A stretch of DNA of 64,000 nucleotides from Dolomedes plantarius. Lineage: Eukaryota > Arthropoda > Arachnida > Araneae > Dolomedidae. The notes under the pieces were generated by a model. The model had not been told where the DNA came from. It saw nothing but the letters and a program-made list of their open reading frames with translations, and searched no databases. Each line of letters starts with the position of its first letter. The stretch's first letter is position 1. Shown here in pieces: positions 10,601 through 22,235 of the stretch. The stretch covers positions 126,877,764 to 126,941,763 of the forward strand of contig OU015503.1 in assembly GCA_907164885.2 (NCBI GenBank). Direction: 5' to 3'. The translations under genes and the position numbers were made by a program.

Positions 10601-13600
10601 GTATGCCAATTTTTTAAATTTTACACGGTTTTTATTTTAAGGGCAGCTTTTTAAGTTTTAATTGACTGCTGGAGGAAAAACCTTTTTAATATGTTGTATT
10701 CTGCGTCTTACTCTCAATTTGGAGAGGATATACATGCGTATTCTTCTCATAAGTCTCTTGCTGAAGTATGGTTGCCAGTGTTTACAATGGATAGAACAAC
10801 TCGTGCTGCATACCTATTTCAATATCGTAATGGGACATGGAAGTTATTAAAGAGTAATGCATTATTATAAACTAACTGAAGTGTAATGATTCTTAAGGCA
10901 ACGCGAAAAATTAAAAATGTTATTAACTTAACATATTTTCTTTTGGTGTAACTTTGTAGTTTGGGGATGGTAAGCTATGATAGATTTAATATTTATCTAG
11001 ATATGGGTTGGTCCATTGAGACAGATTTATCTATGAGCTTCAAAACTACCCTATAATTAAACTTTTTTGTTTTTTGAAGGATTGCAATTAAAACTTATCT
11101 GCTGATTTTATAATTCATGAGCATATGGTTTCAAATTTGAAGAAAACAGTTCCATTAAATTGGAATTGTTTTCTTCAAATAGTCCCAATTTATTTCTTAG
11201 GAGATAATTGGGACTGTATTAGCAGAATGGGAAAATTATTTTAGGGTGCAAGGTTCAGGAATGTATGAGTACGGGAGGACCCGGGCAACAGAACTTGAAA
11301 ATATGGTGGGGGAGGGGGATAACAATTTTAATGTGTGAGATTATTAAATTTCTCTCCTGGTATTTGCGTAATGGAAATAAGTTGCAGCCTATAAGGGTAT
11401 ATGTTGTGAAATGATTGTATATTGGCATAGTCACCTGCGATTGAATTATAGTATTTGAATGTCTATGAGTTGAAATAAAGCATTCTTAAACAATGGCAAT
11501 TTGTTAGGGAAACTAAATGAATTTCCTTAAAGAGTACACAGGAGCATTTACTGTACAGGCACACTAAGCACCTATGGCAAGGGGTTCCAAACTTTTGGTG
11601 ATCAATTACTTGTATATGAAATATATTATAATTTTAAGTTTCAAATCAGTTGTTAATTCATGATTGTGTTTGTTAACCAACTTTTTATAAATACGGAAAC
11701 ATGTGAAACCTTCGAAGTTAAAGCAAGGTAAGTATGTTTAAAATTCAAATTATTAACTGAAATTTATTTACAAATTACTCTAGATTTTTTTCATTATTCT
11801 TTATTAAGTTTATTATTTCAAGGTTTTAACATAAAAATTTCAATACCTTGAAATTTAAACCTTGTAATTCCACAAATATTAACATGTATATCAAAAAATT
11901 TAGCATTTTTAAATTTAAATTTTATTAATTTGTTGAGATTTAGACCATTTGTTTATAAGATAGCTGGTAAAACATTGTTTCAAGAATTATGTATATATAT
12001 ACGTGAAAGGTGATAATTGTATGAGAAGAAAATGATTAAGGGCTTTCCTAATAGTGCAACAAGGCTTAAAAATTAGGTTGTGCTCAACCCCTCTCTCCAT
12101 ATGCTTTATGAATTTAGCATATAAGATAGTTGCATTAATTTTGTTGGCAAGTGCCAGGAGTCCATTTTTTTCTTGGATGAAAAATTCCTAAAATCCTTGT
12201 ATCTAAATGTCTTATGATTAAAGTTGATCTAATGTTAGACGAAGTGTTTTCTGGCACTTGAAACTTTAACATTTCTACCTTGAGCCTACAGATTATAATC
12301 TTCTAAATATTGACAGAATCCTATTAGAAATTTGTGGCATATGTAAGCAATATAATTTATATTCTTCAAAACCCATAAGTGAGCCATTAAATTTTGTTTT
12401 AAAAAAATTACTCTGCTAAATACTAGTTGGACAGTTGCATTTAAATTACCCTGCTCTCTTATTTAGCATACTATGTTTTGTGCATCCGTTCGATTTTAAA
12501 TTACAAAAGGTTGTTCACTTGATTATCCACTTACCAGGTAGACGCTTAGAGTTGGTTGGCTGAGAATGGGAAAATTCTTTTGGCTTTGTAAAGATCCTAA
12601 AGAAGAAGAAAATATAATTGGAGAAATGTATAATTCCTGTCGTAAGTACAGTTGATTTATTAGGATTGAAAGAACAGTTAATCTTTTCTCGGAAATGTCG
12701 GGTGTATATCAAGTTTCAAGGCTTAATTTTATGGAATGTCTAATGTTATATCAAAACAATTGGATGTTTGTTACAGTGCATGTAACTAGTAGGGGAAATA
12801 CTGTTTGAGGAATGAAGCTTTTTCTTACCCCTATGTTAATGTCATTCTCTGATGATTGTTTTGTTTTTTGCCCAACTCTAGTGTTGTTAAATTATGGATT
12901 TTGTGCCTACTGAAATTAATAACTAAGATTAACCGAATGATAGGGTTTGTTTAGTCCATTAAAAGTGCTGCTTTTAGTTTGATTTTATTTTTTCAGCCCA
13001 TTAAAGTTTTTTAAATATGCTAAATTATGTATTCCAATGTCTTTATTTTTCTTAATTTACTTTACAGTTCTTAAAATAATCTTTCTATTACAGTTCAAAT
13101 TGTGAAATTTTTAAAATCTGACTTTTTCTCAAAGCCAATAGTTTATTTTGAGAAAATGCAGATATTTAGTGTATGTAAATAATTGTTGTATTCTTTTCAG
13201 GATGAGAACACTTAATAGATAGAATACAATTGTTGAAATTACAAATTTATAATTATTTCATGAGCAATTGTTGCAAGGTGATCCTACTCCTAAAATATTT
13301 TACATATTTGATATATATAAAAAAATAAAATTGGAGAGCATGATTTCAAAATTGTATAAGGTCCATATTAAAGGTTATAAACTTTTAAGAAATGTATTTG
13401 TATTTAAGGGGGGAAAATTTATGATCCTGGACCTCTGATAATTTTATCGTTTTGTGTTATGAGATATATTTGAGAGTACTCCTTTTATATCATCTGGGTT
13501 ATGTCTTGATTTTTATTACAGCTAATAATTTTGAAAACCCAGTCTTGCAAAATAGGTGTAAGCAATGTATGTAAAGCCTTTTACAGATTGAGTTATTGTA

Positions 13601-15668
13601 CGACAATTTGACACCTTATTTATATTTTAAAATATGGATTTGTTATAATTAAAAGCATATTTTTAATAAACTAATTCCAATGATTTATAAATTTTTCTTC
13701 ATGCTATTTGGGACCCCTCCAATTTTAACGGGGCTAATGTTATGAAATTTTCTTAGCTGTTGCCCTTGGTTTAATTTTTGATGTCACTTGATTAAGATTT
13801 TTGGGCAAAGTAATGTTAGAATGAATGAAGTTCCCTTATACATTAACATCAATGCAGCTTTAATAGGAGTGTTATTTAGCTTTCAAAGTTTGTTATATAA
13901 AATACAGGCTTGCTAATTTAACTGATATATTAAAGTTGATTATGACGAATCTTATTTATTTTCAAATAATTGCATCAACATTTGCAAGTAACAATACATT
14001 TAAATGTAACATGTTCCTAAGTATTAATTTGCTTTCTTTCTAATGCAAAGTGAATTTTAGACTCTTCATTCAAATTTTGTTCTGTTCTATGCACTTTTAT
14101 AATTACATAAAATGCATCAAATCAAATTTTTATGAAAGTGTCAGGTTTTGTGCTGCCCTCAAAAGCTCCTTAATTTTAACTTTCAAGGTCCTTAATATCT
14201 ACTTATTTTCTAGTTTAAATACTGTGTGGTCAATTATCTGGTATAATGGAAGGGAGGAGTAGCATGAATAATTAAAGTAGATTATCGGATTTCAGTTAAA
14301 TTCTATTGTATTTTAAAAATATAGTACTCTTGCTTTTCTATTTCTTAATTTATGTATGCAATCTGTAATTTTGGCATTTTTTACTGAGTCTGATATGTTT
14401 TTGATATGACAAGTTTTCCTAACAGTTATGATATCGCTATAATCATAATTCCATGACTCCTTTAATCTGGGAAACAGCCTAAGGTAGTTCTGTGTTTTGT
14501 TTGATCAGATCTTCATTCTCTCTAACTTCCTCCTGAGGTTGAATTGTAACATAATTTATGGTATCAGGGTTACTCATGTGTTCAAACCCTAATCCATGTC
14601 ACTAGGGAGAATCATGTCAAGTGGTTAGAAATCACTTTCTAACCACTCTGGATATCCTTTGTCAACCTTTTTGAATCCTTTTAAATTTGCCATGAAGTTA
14701 ATTAAATCAGTCATTTCACATTGATCTTTTCCTGGGAGATGCTTCTAATTAAAGAAGTTATTTTACTACATTGTCGTATTGTTTAACCAATAATTTTCTT
14801 AGTAGAAAAATGCTGTTTTAAAAATCTTGTTTATATATATATATATATGTGTGTGTGTGCATTAGAAGAAATTTTAAAGTAGTTTTTAATAAATTATATG
14901 TATGTATATAATCACATGTATGTGTAAACTACTAGTTTGCTCTAATGACTTGCTATGACACTGCCTACCACTGTATTATTTGTCGCATTCAATGCAGGGA
15001 TAGTCCGACAAATCGCAACCTGTTAAAGTAATTTTGAAATATTATTAATATTATGAATATATTATGTTGTTATAGATGTTATCATAATGTAGTATATGAC
15101 TGTATAACTCAAATACTTTTGAAAGTCTAAACTTTGTGAATAAAACACGTTTTAAATCCTCTTTGAGGTCCTTGAAAATTCTAGCACATGGTCTTAAAAA
15201 GTCCATAAGAATTTCTTATGTTTGATTTCCAAAAACAAGTACGAACCCTGAGTGTATTTATCTGTGAACTTCTTATAATACATTTTTATTATGCCTAGTC
15301 ACATGAAATTCATTCTGTAATATGTGATGTATATAACATAAAATAATTTGTTCTAAGAAATTATGAGTATGCTAGAAAATAAAAATAATTTCCTCTGTAT
15401 TTTCTGAATTTCGCCGTATTACTTTTTGTGATATTAATTAGAACTAAGCACTGCAAGAGCCAAAAAAATTTTTGGTTTTGACGTCTTATTTTCTTAGTTT
15501 TCTTCAAAATAGGATTTTCTTTTCTCAAAATAGAAGCACTTGCATACCTGTGGACCCTGAAGCAGGCATTGTACTAATGACTTTTCATGAAAATGAATGG
15601 TTGCTACTGTTGTAACATGTCTTAATCTTTTTCTTGTTTTATTTTTCAGGGATTACGACGATGATTAA
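7614..15668 (+). CDS. Rsf1-like: Rsf1-like SR/RGG splicing regulator (exons 7614-8065, 15650-15668)
   Basis: The predicted 156-residue nuclear RNA-binding protein has one RRM at residues 5-75, with RNP2 IFVGGL (6-11) and RNP1 GFAFIDFE (41-48). The WVARNPPGFAF block is typical of the SRSF3/SRSF7/Rsf1 group. An RGG-rich tail covers about 79-141 and a short RS motif (YRSRSP) follows at 142-147. Exon 1 of the coding region begins after an acceptor at 7599-7600 and ends AG|GTAATT at 8065. The last exon starts after TTTTTCAG at 15649 and adds only DYDDD before TAA. Upstream UTR exon(s) must exist. The single RRM without a CCHC zinc knuckle and the SRSP tail favour Drosophila Rsf1 over SRSF7. Rsf1 is known as an antagonist of SR-protein splicing. 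Confidence 0.85.
8574..8579 (+). terminator. Intronic poly(A) signal AATAAA
   Basis: This hexamer lies about 500 bp after the donor at 8066. In an unspliced transcript the codon after Arg151 is TAA (8067-8069), so cleavage here would give a complete mRNA encoding the RRM/RGG protein without the DYDDD tail. Confidence 0.35.
11136..11215 (+). other. Two adjacent intronic hairpins
   Basis: Arms 11136-11154 and 11161-11179 pair over 19 bp with one G-U when transcribed on the plus strand, and a 6-nt loop. Immediately after, arms 11181-11190 and 11206-11215 pair perfectly over 10 bp with a 15-nt loop. The rest of the intron shows no comparable structure by eye. Confidence 0.5.
14828..14862. repeat. 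(TA)n(TG)n microsatellite
   Basis: About nine TA units are followed by about five TG units, ending in GCATTAG. It lies inside the large intron. Confidence 0.85.
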
Positions 15669-16043
15669 GTTGTTGAGAACGAGACAGGAAAGCCAATTAC
15701 ATGAGCATTCAAAATGTAATTGTGAAATGAGGAGAAAGAATCTTGTAGCTCCTGCATCAGGTGTACAAGAAACACAACCAGTCAGTAAACATTTATCAAG
15801 TCATTTGTTGTTGTGGGGCCTGTCACCCAAAATACAAAGTTTCATATTTTTTTTCTTTCTCTCTCTCTCTCTACTGATTAACTATCCAACACAAAAGAAG
15901 TTGAAAATAATAAATGAATGGACCAAGTTTCAAGTTCAATTTCATTATTTTCTGATCGCGAGTTTTTATGGCTCTCCGAATGTTCTCTGTTGATGATTTT
16001 ATGTAGTAGCTATGAAGGATGCTTTTGTTGTACAAATTTTGTT

Positions 16044-16049
16044 AATAAA
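16044..16049 (+). terminator. Poly(A) signal of the Rsf1-like gene
   Basis: AATAAA lies about 375 bp after the TAA stop at 15666-15668, followed by G/T-rich DNA. It sets the terminal exon at about 15650-16065. Confidence 0.55.
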
Positions 16050-16199
16050 AGGAAACTGGAGGTTAGAATGTATTATTATTATTACTAGCTGCTGCACGAC
16101 CAGCATGGTCGCTTTTAGTTTTATATTTTCTTTTGCAAAACAACTCAACTGAAAGTAACATGTTAGGTATGTTACCATTACTTGTCATCATAAATATAC

Positions 16200-17170
16200 T
16201 TTAAGGGGTTTTTCTCCATAAGGCTGATTAAAAAAACATGAATTTCCATTACTTCAGAATAGAGTTAAAGATAAGATTGAGAAATCCGACACCAATGATT
16301 TTAAAAATTACATCCCTCTCTGTATGTACTATTTTGAAAAATTAAGATAGCTACACTTTATCATTACATCACATAAGAAATTATTGAGGAACAATTTTTT
16401 CACTTAAAAAATAGAGTAACAAATTCAGGAAGAACTAAAATATAGTGTGGATTACATCATTCTCTGTATGTACTATTGTTCGATGTCTGGATTTTAACTG
16501 ACAGTCGTGCTTCAATTCAGCACCTCTCTAATTGGACTATTATTGGGGACCAGACTGGCCTGGACATCTTAGATCTTCTTGACCGGCTTTCATCTGGACA
16601 CACTATTCATTTCCAGTGGATCCCTTCCCATGTTGGGATCGACGGTAATGAAAGGGCCGACTTTTTAGCCAGGACTGCTGCTGAGGAGTACGTGTGTCCT
16701 TGTGAGGTGCTTACTTTTAGAGAGATTTATTCCCTCATGAAGATCGAACAAAACCATCTTTGGAAGAAGTCTGGGTGGGTCTTTTCAGATCAAGCCCAGA
16801 AAGTACCAAACGGCCTTCTCGCGCTTCATGAGTGGTCATATAAAAGTACTCACTTTTCGGCAGGGACAGAAGATCTTCCCGGAGTGCCACTGGTGCTCTG
16901 CCGACATGGCCTCCCCTGCCCATATTTTAAATTGTTTGGGTTTTACTAAGGACGAGGTCCTTCTGGACCCTCTACTGATATTAGACTTTTTGGTTTTATG
17001 GAGATTGTCTAGCCTTGCTAGACAATCTGGGATTAGTATTTAAAAAAAAACTGTTCACAATTCAGATATCTACACTTAATTATACCAAATAATAAATTGT
17101 TGGAAAAATTTCTCCACTTATATAAAATGGAGTTAAAAATTCAGCAAATACTGATATTAGTGTAGAAAAT
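16200..17170. repeat. Degenerate ~143-bp tandem repeat split by a LINE
   Basis: The sequence TCTCTGTATGTACTATT recurs at about 16315 and 16458, and neighbouring segments (TAGAGTTAAAGAT, TAGCTACACTTTAT and relatives) recur in the same order. A third, more diverged unit follows the LINE fragment from about 17053 (ATCTACACTTAATTA and AATGGAGTTAAAAATTCAG). The LINE therefore seems to have inserted into an existing array. Confidence 0.45.
16468..17049 (+). pseudogene. 3' end of a LINE: RNase H domain and tail
   Basis: The plus-strand reading begins with an RNase H core (ILTDSRASIQ, then HFQWIPSHVG and GNERAD), which covers three of the catalytic blocks of a retrotransposon RNase H. A frame change near 16830 moves into a second reading. 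That frame ends in a cysteine/histidine-containing tail (FPECHWC, then SPAHILNC) typical of the C-terminus of Jockey/R1-type LINEs. A short A-run follows the stop at 17040-17049. Endonuclease and reverse transcriptase are missing, so this is a 5'-truncated, frameshifted insertion. Confidence 0.75.
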
Positions 17171-18432
17171 TAACTATTACTGGCTGTTGGTTGCTATGTC
17201 GGCAACAGTTATGCCTAACCTTTCGATCATTTATGCTTTCTTTCACGCCTTTCTCTTAATGAATAATATCTTGTTTTCTTTCTTGAGACTATTCCTCATT
17301 TTCACTTGATCATGCAGCTTGCTTATTAGCATTCCTAATTACAATGCGTAAATCCATGTTGACACACGGTTTGGAAATTGCAGACGACCGCTAATGTTTA
17401 CATCTGGTAGTTGCAGTCATTGCCATTCGGGATGTACAAATATCGTCGATTTTTGTGCTGCATGCCTATGCATTTTAAATATATAAAGATTATTATTGTT
17501 GAACTGCATGGGAAATTAAGTAAATTTTGAAAGTTTCTAAAATTGCTTGGCATTGTTATGCAGTTTGCATTAAAAGGTAAGGGGTATAGATTTCTCCTGA
17601 AGAGAAGATCCCTGAGAAAGTGGTCATAGGGAAGGGTTTTTTTTTCTTCGTGAGGAGTAGAAAGTGACAAAAGCAAAGTTCAACAGGAGAGGAGATTATC
17701 AAATATTGGCTTAACGGAAATTTTAAACACTATGTATTGGAATGTTAACTGCTGTGATTTGCCGTATAATCTGAAATGGTTAAATACAGATTTTTGTCTG
17801 TTTTCCAAATTATAAATTTGGTTTTTCACATTTTTATTTAAACTGGCCAAAAATATGGCTAACAAAAACAGTTATGAGAAGATATTTTACAGGGGATGAA
17901 ATTAAGTGTTTGAAATTTTTCCCTATCCATATTGTGGAAAATTTTATAAAGTGTTGAAAAAATTAGTTGCATGTGATTTTTCATGCCATTTAAGACGCCA
18001 TCTTAACATTTTAAAGGTTAATGTTAGATCAGGAAAATTTAAAATAGGTCTAAAATGGAATTGCCTTAATAGATAGATGTAAAGACTATTAAGAATAATA
18101 CCAAACAAAGTGTGTAAAACATGCAGATGTAGATCTTAGGGATGTGACATCGACAACAAAACATCTATATTCAATATTAAAACATTGATGGTTTTGAACA
18201 TCTATTTTTAAAACTGGTTTCGTAACCTCAAACAATGTTACTTCAGTTAGTTGTGGTGGGGGGATGATTTAATTTTACTCTTTGATTGGGCTGACACAAA
18301 TGACCAAAACTGTTGCTACAGTCAGCGCATATCTCAGAATTTCCATGATATATTTTATTACATTTACCAGATAATTGAAGAAATTATTGTTATAAAAACA
18401 ATTGATAGGACCAAAACCTTAAAGAAAAATCC
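17171..18432. other. AT-rich DNA with no recognised gene
   Basis: No coding frame of convincing composition and no element ends were found. The two minus-strand frames at 17398-17676 and 17680-17865 are low-complexity, AT-driven readings. Confidence 0.5.
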
Positions 18433-18960
18433 ATGTTTTCTAATTTAAATTGGTTGAATGTGAAAGATTATTGTAAATATCAAGTCATATTTATTTACAA
18501 GTTGGAGAATAATTTACTTCCAAGAGGCTTAAATAATTTTGTAAAAAAAAATTCTGAAGTTCATGATTGTAACACTAGACAAAGGATTGGTTTCATATCA
18601 ATAGAGTATATGTTATCGTTTAAAATAATTTTTGAGTTTACATTAATTGGGTGTGAAATCTAAGCTAGGTAGTTAATTTTTTTATTGTGGTGTTTTTTCA
18701 TTAAGAAAAAACCCATTGAACAACGTAAAACATCGATGTTTTACGTTACAAGTTGGAGAATAATTTACTTCCTGAAGGCTTAAATAATTTTGTTTTAAAA
18801 AAAATTCTGAAGTTCGTGACTGTAACACAAGACAAAAGGATTGTTTTCATATCAATAGAGTACACGGCAAAATCATTTAAAAGAATTTTTGAGTTTACAT
18901 TTACCGAGTGTGAAAATTATGCTAGGTGGTTAATTTATTATGGTGCTTTTTCATTTTAAA
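18433..18960 (+). pseudogene. Tandemly duplicated LINE RT C-terminal fragment
   Basis: The first copy (18433-18663) reads LNWLNVKDYCKYQ, then YKLENNLLP and HDCNTRQ. This matches the order of the thumb/C-terminal region of CR1/L2-type reverse transcriptases (usually LNWLPVK, YK-L-GLAP, NTR). The second copy (18753-18959) repeats YKLENNLLPEGLNNF onward with about 80-85% nucleotide similarity by eye. Both are decayed. The repeated unit is about 256 bp, with a 26-bp perfect palindrome between the copies. Confidence 0.55.
18722..18747. repeat. 26-bp perfect palindrome at a duplication junction
   Basis: The sequence is its own reverse complement over 26 bp, centred on ATCGAT. The second LINE copy resumes immediately downstream. 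Confidence 0.9.
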
Positions 18961-20139
18961 AAATCAGTTTCAATTGATGTTTTGAAAAGATTGATATTGC
19001 ATCCATAGTAGATCTCTCAATGCTGGGTGAAGAAATGGAAGCATTAAAACAAATACCTCTTACGGTTCTGAAATTCATAAAAACTTCTACAATTCCTTGT
19101 TACAAATAACACTGCTGATAGTTTCCAATTAATGGGGGGGGGGGGGTGAAGATTTTTTAATACTAATTATAACATACCTGAGATCAATACTATCGCAGTA
19201 GAAGCTTGAGTCTTTCAATGCTTTCTATAGAGCATGAGGATATTAAAATTTGATCTAATCATAAATGATTTTGCTGATAAAATATCTAGAAATATTTGTT
19301 TATAGATATTTTTCTTCTGTCGATGAAATCTTTTGTATTCTAGTTACTTTTTAGCTTTTGTTTTCTTTAAAAAAGTAATCTATAATTGAAAACCATACTT
19401 CAGTAGCGTAAATTTTATTTATTTTTGTGGCATCAGGAGTTGATTTTATTTTTTCATGTTTTCGGCAAATTAAAGTAACTTTTGCTGTGAAATATAAAAT
19501 CGCTCAATCAAGTTTTTCAATCCAAATATTCTTTAGTTAATACTCATTCAGCCTCAAGCATATTGCTGGTCTTCAATGTAATTTTTCAATTAGGGACCAA
19601 GTATTACATCTTTTATACATAACATCATTTGCCAATATGAATAACTTGCTATTATTTCATAATTCCACTTGCAGCTTTTGCCATATTAAAGAACCAATTT
19701 TAATGTGACATTTCTTACAATGGGTCTGTAATCCAACTTCAGTTGTCCTTTTATTTTCACAACACAAACATTACACTATGACACTACTTTTAAAAAACAT
19801 ATAATGAAAAAGATCGGCGTACATTAGCCATCGAAGAATGATGCTTACAACACACTGAATCAAAAATAATTTTCCCATCGGCGCGGCAGGAAGAAAATTA
19901 AAATTCCTCTTGGTAGGGAACAGGTGGAGCGCTCGTATATGGATTTTTTGTTTTTTCAAATTTTCATTTCTAATAGTGATCAAAGTTAGACCTATCTATA
20001 GAGGAACAAAAAATGTATTACAATTTTCTTATTAATATTTTCCTTTTATCCGTGCATTTTCATTGAAAATGTACACTTTTGTTGACACGCAGATGAAACT
20101 TAAACGAGGATATTGTTCTAAATGCTATATAAACTATAA
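18961..20139. other. AT-rich DNA with no recognised gene
   Basis: A 14-bp G-run lies near 19134-19147. No element termini or coding exons could be supported. The minus-strand frame at 19771-19983 has no recognisable motif. Confidence 0.5.
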
Positions 20140-21307
20140 GGCTTCGTTTGCAGTAAACAGTGTATTTTGTTTTATCTGTTCACACGTTGCGATCGAAAAC
20201 CGCAACCGAATCGGTGGCAGATGTCGTTCGATTTTGTCTACCGAAACCGGATGCCGCACAGCCGTAGGGGGAGTACACACGATTCAGTTATTTTGAAGTG
20301 CCGATCTAGCTACTGAAGTGATTTTTTTTAGTTGCTTTTTACAGTGGATCTTTTCTTTTTTTACAAATGGAGAAAATCGACACAGAAATTTTAATTTCTT
20401 TGGTTGAAGAACGACCGACCATTTGGGACAAAACATAAGAATGTTTTACTTTAAATGATGCTTTAAACGACGTTTAAATCATGTTTATATCTTAATTAGA
20501 ACAGGAGACATTATTATTATTATTTGCACCATTCTAATAGCAGCCAATCTTTGTTTAAACCTGTAAATGCGTTTTCTGCATGATGGGTTTTTTCACCATT
20601 TCTCGTCTTTAAATTGTTTTAAGTCAAGAACTGTTAGAGTAAAGATAAATGTTTCAAACTTGGAACACGTCTTTTATTTTACTTTAATTTTGATTCAACA
20701 AATTTGAAAAATATATTTACTTTTAAAAATAAGTTACATATTTTTTTAAATTCTCTAAATATTTTTAATTTTTTCAAAAATTAATATTTTAAAAAACGCT
20801 GAATCGAAATTAAAATATATTTCTGTTTAATTAAATGAAAAAAAATGGAAATTCGACAGATTATATTTCGAATTATAACGACTTTAAATTTAAAAATTTT
20901 TTAAAAACTTTATGAGAAGTTTTATGATGCGATTTTGTTTGCTAATTATATGGTTAACAATTACAAAAAAATCAAAAGTTTTAACTCAATAAATGTATGT
21001 ATCGTCATTCGGAAGTAGTTGAAAATTTTCGATCAATCTCTTCTTAATTCTATCATAAGCGTTTGAAAAGATCCCAGACAATATCTGGCCCTCAAAATAG
21101 GATGTACCCAATACATTCTATAAATTTTTTTAATGTTGCTTTGACGACGACGATACCAGTATATTACAAGAAAGGTTTACGTCTATCCTGCAAAGTGAAC
21201 TACACTGCAATGATTGCAAAGGACGGGAAAACCGAATCGTGTGAACACAGCTTACGGGTGACACCGAAACGATCATAAAACCGCAACCGTATCGTGTGAA
21301 CGAAGCC
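20140..21307 (+). mobile_element. PIF/Harbinger-like non-autonomous element A
   Basis: The left end GGCTTCGTTTGCA follows TAA. The right end is the inverted GTGTGAACGAAGCC followed by TTA. Three-base TWA flanks and the short terminal repeats fit PIF/Harbinger, although TAA and TTA are not identical. The interior holds a 23-codon MADF-like start (20367) and an AT-rich block at about 20440-21000. That block is closely similar to about 36480-36990 of the element at 36049-37391, whose ends are different. No transposase was seen. Confidence 0.55.
20367..20438 (+). pseudogene. Truncated MADF-domain start
   Basis: The reading MEKIDTEILISLVEERPTIW followed by DKT and a stop resembles the first helix of a MADF (Myb/SANT-like) domain, normally LI-LV-ERP-LWD. 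Harbinger elements usually encode such a Myb-like partner of the transposase. The frame ends at TAA 20436-20438, so at most a fragment remains. Confidence 0.55.
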
Positions 21308-21354
21308 TTAGTTATTAAGAATAAAACGACTCGGAAGGAACAAAATATTACTAA

Positions 21355-22235
21355 CTAGCCGGGCTTCGCCTAGCTACGCTCAAGCCATCCGTGTAACATA
21401 TTTATGTACTTCGGGCCCCACAAAAGAAAAAAAAGGCCTACAAATGTATTAAATTCAAGTGAATAAATTCCTTTCAATTTTCATTCCCGTCGCTGCCGAC
21501 AGATGGCAGCACCACTGCACCAGATGATTTGGTTTCTCAGCAGTGAGTGATTTTAGAATTAAAATATCTCTAAAACTATTGAATTAACAGAATAAGTGTA
21601 CGCAGAAAAGATTATCGTTTTTCAAAACTCTTTCCAAATATGTAACATTTATGTACTTTCATGAAAAAAAAAAATACACCGATTGTTGGCCATTGCGTTA
21701 CTCTCACGTGATCTCGACGATTGTCGGCCATTGCGTTACGCTCACGTGATGACATCCCCCGCTGTTCCTTCACATAAAAATCAGTAAATCCACCAAAAAT
21801 CAGTATATATCTATTCAGTTTCAATAAAGTATTTATTATTATTAAACAATTTGAAAATTTAGCTTTTCAAATAAAAAGTTTGATAAATAAAAAAAATAGA
21901 CATGGTGACACATTTCATTTCAGTGATTCATTTTTTAGTGAGAATCACGCTGTGAACGAATCACCTTTTGTTTACATCGTCAAAGAGCGATGACGCTTCA
22001 TTAGAATCCAAATATCTCTAAAACTATTGAATTAACAGAATAAGTGTACGCAGAAAAAAATATCAGTTTTCGAAGCTCTTTCCAAATGTGTAACATTTAT
22101 GTACTTTCATGAGAAAAAAAAATACACCGATTCCTGTATATTTGTCGGCCATTTTTTTTCGAGGATTGGTCCGCCCGGTCGCGTTACACTCACGTGATAT
22201 ATCGACAGACACCTCTGTCTCTTTATTAATATAGA
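21355..22235 (-). mobile_element. Helitron, minus orientation, non-coding
   Basis: Read on the minus strand, the element starts TCTATATTAATAAAGAGACA and ends GGCGAAGCCCGGCTAG. The plus-strand flanks are A (21354) and T (22236), the expected A^T insertion without duplication. A GC-rich hairpin precedes the terminal CTAG. It contains a direct duplication of about 190 bp (about 21552-21750 and 22012-22200). No Rep/helicase coding was seen. Confidence 0.7.

Larger units (their letters stand above)
8066..15649 (+). other. 7.6-kb intron of the Rsf1-like gene
   Basis: The intron is strongly AT-rich, has no TE with readable ends and no plausible coding exon. It is by far the largest element-poor block of the window. 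Contents worth noting are intronic poly(A) signals (8574, and AATAAA near 9063), two adjacent hairpins at 11136-11215 and a (TA)n(TG)n microsatellite near 14828-14860. An alternative acceptor (TGATTTTACAG) near 8168 would give a different short C-terminus. Open frames at 10662, 12515 and 14050 look random. Confidence 0.7.
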
